Shown here: positions 1 to 10,405 of the stretch, in pieces | Layout of the letters: each line of letters opens with the position of its first letter | Numbering within the stretch: position 1 is the first letter of the stretch | DNA from: Diphasiastrum complanatum | Lineage: Eukaryota; Streptophyta; Lycopodiopsida; Lycopodiales; Lycopodiaceae | Direction: 5' to 3' | Length of the DNA stretch: 64,000 nt | Assembly (NCBI GenBank): GCA_029204225.1 | Contig: CM055095.1 | Coordinates: forward strand, 23,977,641-24,041,640 | Notes under the pieces: generated by a model | Seen by the model: the letters and a program-made list of their open reading frames with translations, nothing else | The model's database searches: none | What the model was told of the DNA's origin: nothing | Translations under genes and position numbers: made by a program

Positions 1-1
1 A

Positions 2-795
2 CGAGTACGAGACTATATTGAGCGTTTCAAACGTCTCAAAAGTCAAGTACGAGAACAACCCTCTACAGATGCTCATCATCTGGTTCTTAGTCGGCCTTCC
101 AAGATGGATTAGACGCGAGCTTAAATCCAATGATGAATATACAAGCCTAAAGTTAGCTATGTTTGATGCCATCAAGGAAGAAGATGAAGGATCAGATGTT
201 GACGAATTTAGGGAAAGGTGAGCACCACGTGCTTCTGTCCACGAGTCAAAGCCGATCGAGGACACCCGAGATCAGCTTTGAAAATCCCAGTTGGAGTTGC
301 TTCATAAGCAATCAACTACAGATGGAGAAACTCACCAATGAGTTTCAAGCTACCCTTAAGTCTATCCAAAGCAGTATGCCTGGTCAGTCAAACCCTGCAC
401 AGGTACCTTATAGAAGAAAAACAATATGGTGCCCACACTACCGTGCTACGCATCCTGTTGATGCTTGTCCTTCATATCGACCTATTCAAGCACATACAGT
501 TCAACAATATGAAGAACACCCATCACAATCTGGAAATGCCTTGTCTTATCATGAATATCCACCAGCAAGTCCAGAACCACTAGCCATACAAGATGGCTAT
601 GTCGTTATACAAGGGCCACTGCACACCAGATGTTTCATCTGTGGTGAAACCGGCCACTTCATGGTTGATTGTCCAGTTAAGACCCAGTACCATGCTGAGT
701 GCCTCGACTGTATCCGAAAACATAGTTTCAAAGACTGTCCAAAACAACCAACTAAGATCCTACCTGCCCGTCACGGCAGTTATGAATCACAATAG
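2..795 (+). pseudogene. Ty3/gypsy gag fragment with CCHC zinc knuckle
   Basis: This is the nucleic-acid-binding end of a retrotransposon capsid polyprotein, which packages element RNA in cytoplasmic particles. The first 100 bases, read from base 2, give a capsid-like helix (DYIERFKRLKSQV). The reading then shifts frame into RWIRRELKSNDEYTSLKLAM, so at least one frameshift lies near base 100. Downstream, at about 631-672, is a zinc knuckle with CX2CX4HX4C spacing (CFICGETGH...C). A second cysteine-rich stretch (ECLDCIRKHSFKDC) follows and resembles the one at 12.8 kb. The frame ends at 795, and no protease or polymerase follows in the same orientation. The 5' end is outside the window. It is a dead fragment; the gypsy assignment rests on the gag style and is less certain than the gag call. 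Confidence 0.6.
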
Positions 796-1195
796 GATCT
801 TCACGACAACAACATGAGCACCATAGCAACCAACAATTAAACCTGCTGCTCAATCAAGAAGTTTCTTCTACTACATCACCGTCCAATACACCAGCTCCAT
901 AATGAAAAAAGACAATATGAAATGAGTCCTTGTCGAAAGAAAGTGAAACCGATATTCTGTCATCTGCTACAATGTCCAACCAAGAGCAACGTCCACAGGG
1001 AATTGACAGTTTTTCTCCCCTTCTACAACCTCAAATCTATTTGTCTTTCCACATGCAAATAAGATTTCCAATGTGCCAATACACAACAAATCTAGGATTC
1101 GGAAATCCACTTAGAGATTCGGTCCTGAATCTCTTGTTCGACGAGGTCCTCAAGACATAGTACCTCAACCATACCTGCATCTCACACTGTATCTT

Positions 1196-1905
1196 ACAAC
1201 ATCTGTTATCCATGATGATAGATGTTAGTGTCCCCAACCCTGCCTTGTTTTGACAAGGGCATATCAGAGTATGTCTCATTACTCTAAAACCAATGCAAAC
1301 TTGCACGTGCCAAGGTGAATTATCAATGTCGATGAATGCAAGTTTTGTTCGACAAGTGCTATACGGTTCTCACTATCTGTCATGTTTGTTTATTTTATTG
1401 TTTCTCTTCACCTATTTTGCGTGGCTGATTCTTGCATGAGGAATAGCTACTGCATGAGAGTCTTCTGTAGAGCATCTCCAAAACACATTTTCATTCATCT
1501 ATCCATCTTCAGATTACCTTGTACAACAGTTTAGGACTTTTGAGGAATATTAGAAATCCATGTACAGTAGTTTCAAATTTTTGAAAACTATGAGAAATCC
1601 ATGACAAATTAGAGTTGATTCCTGCACCTCATTGTCATATTATTCTTTGAGTCAACTACAGCAAGATCGAAACAAATTTAGCTAAAAAAATTTCAATCTT
1701 TAGTCCAGTCACATGTTCAACGAGTTTCAACTACGTGTTCCACACGCCGATCCAATCTTGAGCATGAACAATCACCAGCAACAACATCCCCACCAACAGA
1801 TGTTTTTTTTGGGGGGGAGAGAGTGGATTTGCTTGGATCCACTGGAGCAGTTACGCTGCCAGCAACAACACCAACAAGATCGACAGCCAAGGTCACAAAC
1901 CCAAA
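1196..1905. repeat. Dispersed ~700-bp repeat, copy 1
   Basis: This stretch is clearly homologous to 18340-19015 in the same orientation. Shared blocks include the one around the word CATATCAGAG, the block ending in TCAATCTTTAGTCCAGTCAC, and the block coding for HADPILSMN and QQQHPHQQ in one frame. In copy 2 the unit abuts a primer-binding-like motif (19034-19045), so it may be the leader of an LTR retrotransposon read on the minus strand. I see no conserved protein domain. The 400 bases before it (796-1195) show nothing recognisable. Confidence 0.6.
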
Positions 1906-2189
1906 GTCGACAATGAGTGTCGAAAGGTAGAAATCCCAAAAAATGCGAAAGTAAGTGTCGCAATTTCCGTATTTCTAAAATGGTAAATTCCAATGTAGTG
2001 TCGGGTTTTTCGCAAAGTATAAAATGTAGCGAAGGTCTCGGGTTTTCCGCAATACAAACAATGCAGCATGCTTCGGCATTTTTGCTAAAATGTAAACTAG
2101 TTTTGGCATTTTCGCTAATACTTCGGTATAAAAAAATAATAATTGGACAAAAAATGACGGCCTTAAAAAATTGATGTATCGGACATTAG
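1906..2189. other. AT-rich spacer without coding signal
   Basis: This short AT-rich stretch lies between the repeat copy and the 3' end of the minus-strand gypsy element. The expected 3' LTR and polypurine tract of that element are not visible here. The element therefore appears truncated or diverged at this end. Confidence 0.4.
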
Positions 2190-3330
2190 TCATAGTAGTG
2201 CTTCACCCTTGAACCATTTACTCAAGTGTCAAGTAAATGTCCTTGGAGATCAGCTAACTGAAGTGATCCATTATTAAAAACTTCTATAACTTTATATGGT
2301 CCCATCCATCTGGTATGTAATTTTCCAGGAAATAACATGTGTCTGTTATCATACAGAAGCACATAGTCCCCTTGTTTAATTCTTATTTTCTTGATGGATT
2401 GATAAAAAAATTATTTTCTTTTATTCTGAACTCATTCAGTCTCAATTAATGAAAGACGGCGATCCTCTTCTAGTTGCGTCAAAGAAATCATCCGCTCCCG
2501 GAGACTATCGCGTTCATCCATTCGCTCTTTATTACTAATGCGAAACGTCGGAATTTTAAATTCTATCGGTAGTATGGGATGCATTTCATACACAAGATAG
2601 TATGGAGTCTGCCTAGTTGTAATCTTTTCAGCAGTTCTATATGTCCATAAGACAGATAATAACTTCTGATCCCAATCAGAAGAATGTCTTTCCGTTACTT
2701 TATTATTCAAAATTTTACACAGAATTCCATTTGCCCGCTCCGTAAGCCCATTTGCTTTTGGATTATATGGAGTGGTTTGACGATGTGTAATATAAAAATA
2801 TGACATCATGGCTTCTATGGTCTGATTAAGAAAATGGGTTCCCCTATTGCTAATGAGTTCTAAGGGACAACCATATCGCATGATAATGTTTTGGAATAAA
2901 AACTTCGCTACAGTCTTAGCATTGTTTTTAATTGTGGCTTCGGCCTCTACCATCTTGGTAGCATAGTCCCTGACAACGAGTATGTAACGACGATGAGTTT
3001 TACGCGTGATCGGTTTAATAGGCCCTACAAAATCTATCCCCCACTTCTCAAAGGGTGCTAAGGGAATAATTGGAGTAAGCGGCCAATGTGTTGCGAAGCT
3101 AGGTTTCCCCATCCTCTGGCATGCATCACATTTTTTTAAGAATAATTTAACATCTCTATAGATGGTAGGCCACCAATATTTAGCATTGAAAATATTTTTT
3201 GCAGTGTTTTTAAGAGCATAGTGACCCCCCGAATCTTCCTCATGTAATGCACTTATTACATCAGTTGTCTCGGTTGGTTTTAAACATCGGCGGAGACTAT
3301 CGTCAGCTCTTTATACAATATACTATTTAC
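2190..3330 (-). pseudogene. Gypsy integrase, catalytic Asp lost
   Basis: Integrase inserts element cDNA into chromosomes. Read on the minus strand, an HHCC zinc-binding region comes first (ALHEEDSGGHYALK, then WWPTIYRDV and KKCDACQR, about 3120-3250). The catalytic core follows: the first Asp is in GIDFVGP, and the Glu is in NGLTERANG. The second catalytic Asp position, in the ISNRGTHF motif, is encoded by AAT (2846-2848) and is therefore Asn. A C-terminal segment with GKLHTRWMGPYKV at about 2280-2330 lies beyond the stop near 2432. The loss of the Asp would abolish strand transfer. The frame is otherwise long (226 codons at 2432-3112), so decay is moderate. Confidence 0.85.
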
Positions 3331-3597
3331 AATCGTGTAAGGTCCTATCTTAGAAAGAAAAACAGTTTTTTGCTGTTTATTAAAATGTTCAGGATATATC
3401 TGGTCCTGTAAAAAATTAATAACGTCCCTATAAATTGATGTTTCTGATTGAATACGCATTATATGTTCATCTGGAAATTCATCAAAAATGGGTTCTAATT
3501 GATTTTTTCTTTGGAGGCGGGATATATAGTCGGCATTTTGATGATCCTTGTCTCTTCTTAATTCTACTTCATAATTAAACTCATCTAATTATAATAC

Positions 3598-5111
3598 TTA
3601 TCTAGCTATTCTACCCGAAAGATCAGGTTTATTCACTAAATATTTTAATGCGTAATGGTCTACGTGAAAAACAAAAGGGTATCCAAAAAGGTAATGTCTA
3701 AATTTCTTTACTGAATAAATCACCCCTAGTGCTTCTCGCTCTGTAGCGGAATAATTCTTTTCTGATGCAGCGAGTTGCCTCCCCGCATAGTAAATTGGAT
3801 AATCTAAATTTTGGTCATCTTTCTGACTAAGCACTACACCTATCGCAAAAGATTATGTGTCTACATATACATGGAACTTTTTAGCCCAATTTGGAGGTCT
3901 AACCCCAGTGGCTTCTGCTAATGACTGTTTCAATTGAACAAAAGCTTGCTGATGGTCCTGTGTCCAATGGTACTCAACAAATTTTTTTAGTAAACTTGTT
4001 AAAGGAGTTACTATTATAGCATAATCTTTAATTATCCTCCGATAGTAACCTACATGTCCTAGAAAACCTCTAAGCTCTCTTAAATTGGTTGGTTCTAATG
4101 ATTCTAAAATCATCTTTATTTTTCGATGTCGACTTCTATATCATCCTTCGAAATTTTATGCCCTAAAAGGATGTCTTCCCTCATCCCAAAGTAACACTTA
4201 GCTGGATGCAGTTTAAGAGATGTCTCTTGACATCTTCTCAATGTTTTCTCTAATCCATCTAAATGGCTTTTAGTTGATGAATAGACACAAAAGTCATCCA
4301 TAAAAATTTCTAAAAACTTTCTTAAAAAAATTTGAAAATATTTGTCGTCATACGTTGGAATGTGGCAGGTGCATTACAAAGACCAAAGGGCATTCGCGTA
4401 TATGCGTACGTCCCCCAATCAGTGGTGAAAGTAGTTTTGGATCTATTTTTCTCTTTTATAAAAACTTGGTTATAACCTGAGAATCCATCTAAAAAACTAT
4501 AACGTTCATGTCTTGCTACCTGGTCAAGAATAGTATCTGTATACGGTAGAGGATGATAATCTTTTGTACGGTAGCATTTAGTTTCCTAAACTCTTGACAA
4601 ACTCTAATCTTGTCCTCTTAGGTACTATAACTATTGGTGACACCCACTCACTGCTTAGAACAGGATATATAATACCCGCTCTAAGACATCTATCTAATTC
4701 GTCTATTACTAATAAGGAGTACTTTGGATTCAATCTATATTGGCGCTGCCTAACAGGTATTGTTCCTTGAATGAGATCTATTTTATGTTCACCCCATTTA
4801 ACTGGTATACCTATTAAATCATCCATCGACCAAGCAAACACATTTTGGTATTTTTGAAGAAGCAATATATACTCTTCACGTTCTTGGTCCGATTGGTGTT
4901 TATATAGATTCAAAGTCTTACCTTTATTAATTTCTAATTCTAAATAATCTGTTTTATCTACCATCCCCTCGGTCAGACTTGCTCTGGTTCCACCCAGAAC
5001 TTCTCTCGACTCGGATGTTGTCGGTATGTCTACTTCCTCATCAATCTCATAGAATTCTATGAAATTGATCCATGATTCAGCAGGTCTAGCTAACTCCTCA
5101 CCCCATCTCAA
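3598..5111 (-). pseudogene. Gypsy reverse transcriptase and RNase H, broken into several frames
   Basis: Reverse transcriptase copies element RNA into DNA, and RNase H removes the RNA strand. At 4578-5111 lie the linker and start of the polymerase (KYQNVFAWSMDDLIGI, then SEWVSPIVIVPK). At 4116-4301 is the catalytic FMDDFCVYS motif followed by the thumb-proximal KLHPAKCYFG. At 3853-4113 is the LRGFLGHVGYYRRII connection. At 3598-3834 is the RNase H part with YYAGRQLAASEKNYSATERE. Frameshifts or stops separate these blocks, and the segment 4302-4577 is only readable with shifts. Domain order and motifs leave little doubt about the identity; the gene is not functional. Confidence 0.88.
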
Positions 5112-5159
5112 AAGGTGACCCCCTATTGGACTGGCTGTGAGAATACTTGAAAAAAATAT

Positions 5160-5505
5160 CTATTTGGTAGACCAATTTATAATAGCATCTGCTTGATATA
5201 ACCATGGTCTTTCAAATAATATCGAATAAGGTGGTGTATCTACTAGATTTATGACAAGAAAATTCATAACAAATGTCTCTGTCTCTATAAATACGTTAAT
5301 ACCTTTTAGCTTGCCTACTAGTATACATTTAGTCGCATCTGCTAAATGGATTTCGTGATAAGTGATAGGCTGTATCTGGTTTTCTAATCCTAATTCTTTA
5401 ACCATTGTTTTCGTTACTAGGTTGATACTAGATCCTGAGTTTATTAGTATTCTATCTATGGTATGATCTCCTATGATCGCACTAATCTCTGGAACTCCAC
5501 AATCT
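5160..5505 (-). pseudogene. Second retropepsin-like domain (tandem copy)
   Basis: This is an aspartic-protease domain of the gypsy polyprotein, the downstream member of a tandem pair. The flap and C-terminal part reads HLADATKCILVGKLKGI and ends in RPWLYQADAIINW. In frame upstream is the active-site loop, where the catalytic Asp position is Asn (INSGSSINLV; codon AAC at 5439-5441). Preceding residues GDCGVPEISAIIG match the equivalent lead-in of the first copy (GDEGQPEI). This copy is one frame away from the first. Retropepsins act as homodimers; with this residue changed the copy should be inactive. Confidence 0.7.
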
Positions 5506-5529
5506 CCTCTATCTACATATTCTACTCTA

Positions 5530-6096
5530 TTACTGTATGCAGGTATTCAATGTAACTAACCTCTCCCCTTCCTCAGTCTCTACTAACTGAAGCCCTTCTT
5601 CCTCCAAAGTATAGCTCGAGGAAGATGTAAGTGTCTCACCTTCGTACTTATCTTTTTCCCATGATATGAAAATTCTTTTATGACTTTTTCCTGTCGATGT
5701 CTCCATCTGGTCTTTGAAGGTAATCTCCTTTTTCTTCCAGTGGGTTATAACATCGGCCTGATAGAGCCATGGTCGTCCTAATAACACTCTATATGACAAT
5801 TGTCTTGTAGTTTTTAATATTATAAAATCCATAAGAAACTTATGGCCTCCAATATAAATTGTAATCTGAGATAGTTCTCCTATTGGTGATCTTCTAGTTG
5901 CATCGGCTAACCTTAAATGTCTTAAAGTGGGTGCTATTCTATGATGAATGCCTAATTCATATGTTGTTTCTTCAGTCATTATATTTACACTAGATCTAGA
6001 ATCTATGGGTACATTATCTAAGATGCAGCCATTAATTACTACTTAAATCTCTGGTTGGCCTTCATCACCAGAATTAACTAATCCTATGTTGACTAT
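5530..6096 (-). pseudogene. First retropepsin-like domain (tandem copy)
   Basis: This is the upstream member of the protease pair. It keeps the catalytic Asp (GAT at 6001-6003), but the glycine of the conserved Asp-Ser-Gly triplet is Arg (AGA at 5995-5997), giving DSRSSVNIM. The body reads HLRLADATRRSPIGELSQI and ends in LLGRPWLYQADVITHW, closely paralleling the second copy. A 50-residue acidic tail follows before the stop at 5530-5532. A stop also interrupts the lead-in (after GDEGQPEI, near 6045). The resemblance extends upstream of the active site, so a segment of at least 100 codons was duplicated. Confidence 0.7.
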
Positions 6097-6170
6097 TGGT
6101 AACTTTGCTTTTCTTCTCTTTTTATTTTGCAAAAATTGCTTAATTTCTTTTTTATAATATTGTTTATCAT

Positions 6171-7417
6171 CTAATACTGTTTAAAAGTTATATTGGGCGT
6201 TCTAGAGACAAGATCTTCAACAATATTATAAGAATGGTTTGTAAGTGGCAAGAGATCTCTAGGTATCTCGCTACTTATAATTGGATTTGAAAATGTCACC
6301 TTTTTAACTTTTCTAGTTTCTTCGTCTAAAAGCTTCTTAGTTTCCATCATAATGCTTTCCATTAGACTTATCGAGCTTTAATTCTTTATTACTAGGAAAT
6401 TTTACTAACGGTTCTACGACCTTCGCTTTTTCTGTCGCATTTTTTGTAGTTTTCACAATCTTTGTCTTAGTTTTCTTCTTATCTTTAAGAGTTAAAAAAT
6501 CTTTACTACTTCTTGTAGTTACTTTATTTACTTTTTTCTCTAAATCTGGCCATTGACGATCTTGATCTAATAATTCAGACTCTATTTCTATCATGTCAGT
6601 GTGTCTTAGATGGCCGAAGGTCGTCTTCCCTAGGCGAGTTTACAAACCTTGGTTTAGACCGTGGCTGTTGTGGCTGAGGACATTCAATAGTGACATGCCC
6701 TTCGCCTTTACAGTTATCCAGAGCGGCACATATCCTGCTGATCTCCTGGGTTCAGGGCAATCAGGCGAATAGTGATTCGGGGCTCCGAATTGTAGCATGA
6801 ACCCCTTACTCTGGTTGGTGGAGTAGAATCTTGTGTTCTGTCCCTTCGCAAAATGGTGTACTGTTGACTAGTACGCTATTTCGGTATCATAGTTTTTTGG
6901 TTAGTAGGAGTTGTAGTATAAGCTACCTCCTCATGATTATTAATCGGACAGAGGAATAGTTCCTCTTCTAAATAATTAGTCTGTAAACTGGAACAGTTGG
7001 TCTTAAAATGACCTTCCTTCCTACATGCGGTACACCAAACATTGGCATTAGGCTTCGCTTTCTTTCGCTTGGCTTTAACATCAGATATTTGGACCTTTAG
7101 ATCACTCATTTCTCTTGTTAACAACTCAACACTTTTCCTTAATTGATCCATCTTTCCGAATTTCTCCATTCTTTTCTTTCTTTCTGAGTTCCTATTCTTA
7201 GTTTTCCTATAAGAAGATTCTTCTTCCCATGAAGAAGAATAAGATGAATACTCAGAAGATTCTTCCATATCCACTGAATCAGATTCTGATTCAGACTCAG
7301 TAGATGTTTCAGATTCTTTTGTTCGTTTAAATTTGTGTTTTTTACTATTTTTTCTTTCATTTCTTCATCTGCGAGAAATTCGAGAGGTTCTGTAATTCTC
7401 GGCAGAGGCAATGACAT
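6171..7417 (-). pseudogene. Gypsy gag, nucleocapsid part and lysine-rich linker
   Basis: Several overlapping broken frames encode the C-terminal part of gag. At about 6990-7040 is a CX2CX4HX4C knuckle (CTACRKEGHFKTNC). At about 6680-6715 is a second knuckle-like stretch (CKGEGHVTIEC), whose first Cys of the CX2C pair is not at the expected place. A Glu/Ser-rich and coiled-coil-like region precedes the knuckles (7060-7300). A basic, lysine-rich linker at 6337-6594 leads towards the protease. RNA binding and packaging is the expected role. Frames change at about 7274, 6870, 6600 and 6360. Confidence 0.7.
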
Positions 7418-7688
7418 CTTCTAAAGAAGTCATCAGACCCTGTCAACAATAACAATCCATTTTCTTAGGCAAACCACCCAAGAACCATTTATTTTGCATA
7501 AGAATTGTATACTGGGCTCCTAACTTTCCTATTGAATTCTTAACCCTACGAGTATATTTCCTAAGTGATTCCTTTGGCTTTTTTTCAACAGAGTTAAGTC
7601 GTGCCAACAATCTAGTGAAATATTCTCTCCCTAAATTGTTTAAGGAATGTTGCTTTTAAAGCGTTCCAAGTATTAACTGTTTCCGGTA

Positions 7689-8219
7689 CTAATTGATTGT
7701 ACCAAATCCTAGTCTGCTTCCGCCTGGTAAAATTCTAACTTTATCATCATCCGTCTGCTCTTTGTTTGCTATGGTAATGGATTCAAATTGCGAAATATAA
7801 CTATCCGCATCTTCAGATGATGATCTCTTAAAGAAATCATATCTGATTTTTGTAGATGTGGGTGGCGTTGGATTAGCCATATTAATAGATGGTGGTGAAC
7901 TAGATGAATTTGGAGGATCTGAATCTAAACTTCGCTCGGACAAAGAGTCTGAACTTGGTTCACAAGTAGAATCAGACGAATCTGATTCAGGTGAATCTGT
8001 AGAACTTGGTGTTTCAACGGATCTTTCCTCAAATGAATCTACAAATGTTGTAGTAGCGTGTAAAAGATCCTTAAACGCTTCAGGTGTTAATCTTGCTCTA
8101 ACTGGTGAGTTTTGCAAATTCTGCAAATACAAATCTCTAGACTTCCTATATGCTTCTATACGATGTGCACACTCTAAATGTTTTTGTTCAATAATTGCTT
8201 GAGAATATGTTCTTGGCAT
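7689..8219 (-). pseudogene. Gypsy gag, N-terminal part
   Basis: This 176-codon frame opens 67 bases after the primer site, at the position expected for gag. It starts MPRTYSQAII, contains a long Ser/Asp/Glu-rich stretch (about residues 60-110), and then begins a capsid-like region (RYDFFKRSSSEDADSYISQF) that runs into a frame change near 7690. The capsid core resumes in other frames at 7440-7690. The acidic low-complexity region is unusual for gag but fits the position. Function is inferred from order, not from a strong domain match. Confidence 0.6.
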
Positions 8220-8285
8220 GCATTACATGAGAAAGATTCGTAGATGTAATACACTTAAAAATATTGCAAAAGGTGAAATTCATCT

Positions 8286-8302
8286 CCCCGGCAACGGCGC
8301 CA
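8286..8302 (-). other. Primer-binding site, tRNA-Asp type
   Basis: The minus strand reads TGGCGCCGTTGCCGGGG, which I recognise as the complement of the 3' end of plant tRNA-Asp including its CCA tail. It lies five bases inside the presumed LTR end. It fixes the orientation of the 2-8 kb gypsy element (minus strand) and places it near the Athila/Tat group. Confidence 0.85.
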
Positions 8303-8307
8303 AATTA

Positions 8308-9113
8308 TGTGGTGGCTTAGTCGTTATAGATTTCCATAAAATCAATGAATTACGTAGTATAAAAGGTTTAATCGTTCTCCAAGAGAGAGAATAATCTCTT
8401 AGTAAATGTATCTATGATGATAAACAAACTAGAGTGTATAAAGTTCACAATGAATATTACAGTGACATAACTGGTTATCCAAAGATATCTGGGTAAATTG
8501 GCATCCAGGAACACCAATGACGAAACAATTTGGTCAAGGTCTTTAATTGTAAGAATTACTTTATCTTTCAAGCTCTTCAGACATCAGAAAAACAGTCAGA
8601 ACTGATAGCAACTAGCAATTAGATTCATCAAGCAGAATCACATTAGCTAAAAGTTCTTCTTAATCAAACATAGAGAATTAGTTTTTATCGTAGGAAGCAA
8701 ACAAGACAGAGTCTCAATCAATCCCATTATCTGAACACATAGCTCATTCAGAGTTGAAGGAATTTCTGCTAAAAGTTATGTTTAACCGCTTCAGCTAATT
8801 CCATGCACACATTAGTCAGAATTATTACTTGCTGGTGTCGCCTGAAAATCCGTGTTAGAGTAACTAAAATTCAGTATAACTTAAGAAATGTGTGTGACAC
8901 AAACAGAACAATATCACAATCAATCACAGATCATACAGAGTGTGTTCGCACAAATGATAAGAAGTAATTATGTGAGAGATAACAGAAAGAAAGAATATTC
9001 AAGCTATAAGAACTTGCTCTTCGCTCTCTATTGATACTCAGCTCTGCGTAGAAATGTGTATGTACAATGGCACATAGCGCTATCCTTATAGGAATGTTCT
9101 TCAGTCTCAATGT
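8308..9113 (-). mobile_element. Probable 5' LTR of the 2-8 kb gypsy element
   Basis: The inner edge is well supported: the LTR should end in CA on the minus strand right after the primer site, and TGTGGTGG begins at 8308 on the plus strand. The outer edge is a guess; CA near 9112 is one candidate. No second copy of this LTR was found in the window, so its length cannot be confirmed by comparison. No coding signal is present. Confidence 0.45.
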
Positions 9114-9739
9114 CACTTAGAAACCGTCAAATGTTGGTTTTGAACTTCTATTGCGTCTCTTTAGAACATCGCAACTTCTACTCAAAATATGAATTTACAA
9201 AGTGCAAAATAGGCCTTTACATGTATTTAGGCACTATAGCACATTTTATATATATGGAAATTGAAAATTTTTACAATATATAACAAAATTTGGATAATGT
9301 GAGATCATAAGACTCCACAGATCTATCCTCAATCTAATGATTCTTGCCACTTCCTAAGATTGAAACACGCTCAAATGAAGTTCAGTAACCTCACAAACTA
9401 GAGATCCAATCAAAATTAGGGTTTTGACAAAATCACAAAAAATTGAATATCTCAAATTCTACATGCAATTTCTAGAAGCTTGGTATATCTTCTTGTAGAT
9501 TCCAATGAGACCTTTCTAATGAACCAAAAATCATCTAAATCTAGTAAACCAAGTGTGAAATCATAATTGATCAAGTATATAAGCCTATATTGAGTTTTGA
9601 CCGACCTACAAAAGATCAATTCTACACATGCAAAAATGCTGATTTTTGAGTAGAGATCAATCTAGCATGCTCTAGCATTGGTAACTCCTCCAAATCCTTG
9701 CTAAAGATGGCTAATCCTTTCATAAACTGAAACACAATA

Positions 9740-9751
9740 GCTCTGATACCA
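9740..9751 (-). other. Primer-binding site, initiator tRNA-Met type
   Basis: The minus strand reads TGGTATCAGAGC, the standard plant primer site for initiator tRNA-Met. It directly abuts the inner end of the LTR at 9752. The internal region it belongs to must lie at 9114-9739 and below, where I find no gag or pol. That suggests a non-autonomous or truncated element. Confidence 0.75.
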
Positions 9752-10405
9752 TGTGAAGGATTTCAGATCATTCAAGATCCAATCCATGTCCTTGATCTTT
9801 GGTTACAATAAGGAGCAAACCAACAATCCTGCCAATGTAGAAAAATCAGCATCTACATACAAAATGAGATGCAAACTCTAAGAGATACTGATAAGACATG
9901 AACCAAAACATAAAATATGGTTGATGTCCGTACAATTACAGTACCCTATTGTATTTCACATGTGTGGAACCGAAAATAACAATAAATGATCATTCTACAC
10001 ATAGAATTGCAAGATAACATCAAGATAGTGTACCAATGAGTAGTAGAACCCAAAGAGAACCATGTATAATGATGAAATGGGAGAGAGAAGAGAGAAGATG
10101 TGTCTCTCCACGAGTTACATCCTTTTATAGAGTTTCCAAACCCTATTTGATGACTTGGCTTTCCCTCCAAAATGTAAACCCTACTATTTTTGGGTCTAGA
10201 TTCAATGTACCCAAAGTTCAAATTTGAATCTCTCTCAAACTCGACTACCAACTTTCCCACACTTTCAAAAAGTGTTTATTAAATGTATTTTAAACTAATA
10301 TAACTTCAAAAAGTTTATCTCTAAGTCTAAAATGAGTTTTGGCCTCTTATTGACAATTTACCAAAATGTGACTAAACTAGACTAAACTAGTTGAAATCTC
10401 TCACA
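9752..10405 (-). mobile_element. Orphan LTR (654 bp) with TGTGA/TCACA tips
   Basis: The segment begins TGTGA right after a primer-binding site and ends TCACA exactly where copia polymerase coding sequence starts on the plus strand. The five-base inverted tips are perfect. It is therefore probably the 5' LTR of a minus-strand element, and its outer edge truncates the copia polymerase at 10406. No gag or pol of that element follows, so it is an orphan or belongs to a short non-autonomous element. A 104-codon minus frame at 9946-10260 has no recognisable domain. Confidence 0.6.

Larger units (their letters stand above)
2190..8306 (-). mobile_element. Ty3/gypsy LTR retrotransposon, nearly full internal region, inactivated
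   Basis: Read on the minus strand the order is tRNA-Asp primer site, gag, two zinc knuckles, linker, two retropepsin-like domains, reverse transcriptase, RNase H and integrase. That is the gypsy order, with integrase after RNase H. A primer site matching tRNA-Asp is typical of Athila/Tat-type plant gypsy elements, which suggests that lineage. Frames are broken many times and several catalytic residues are replaced, so the copy cannot be autonomous. The 5' LTR begins at about 8308. A matching 3' LTR is not evident below 2190. Confidence 0.85.

Noticed and set aside
8308-10405. A single long LTR for the 2-8 kb gypsy element
   Set aside because: A separate primer site (9740-9751) and separate TGTGA/TCACA tips show that at least 9752-10405 belongs to another element.
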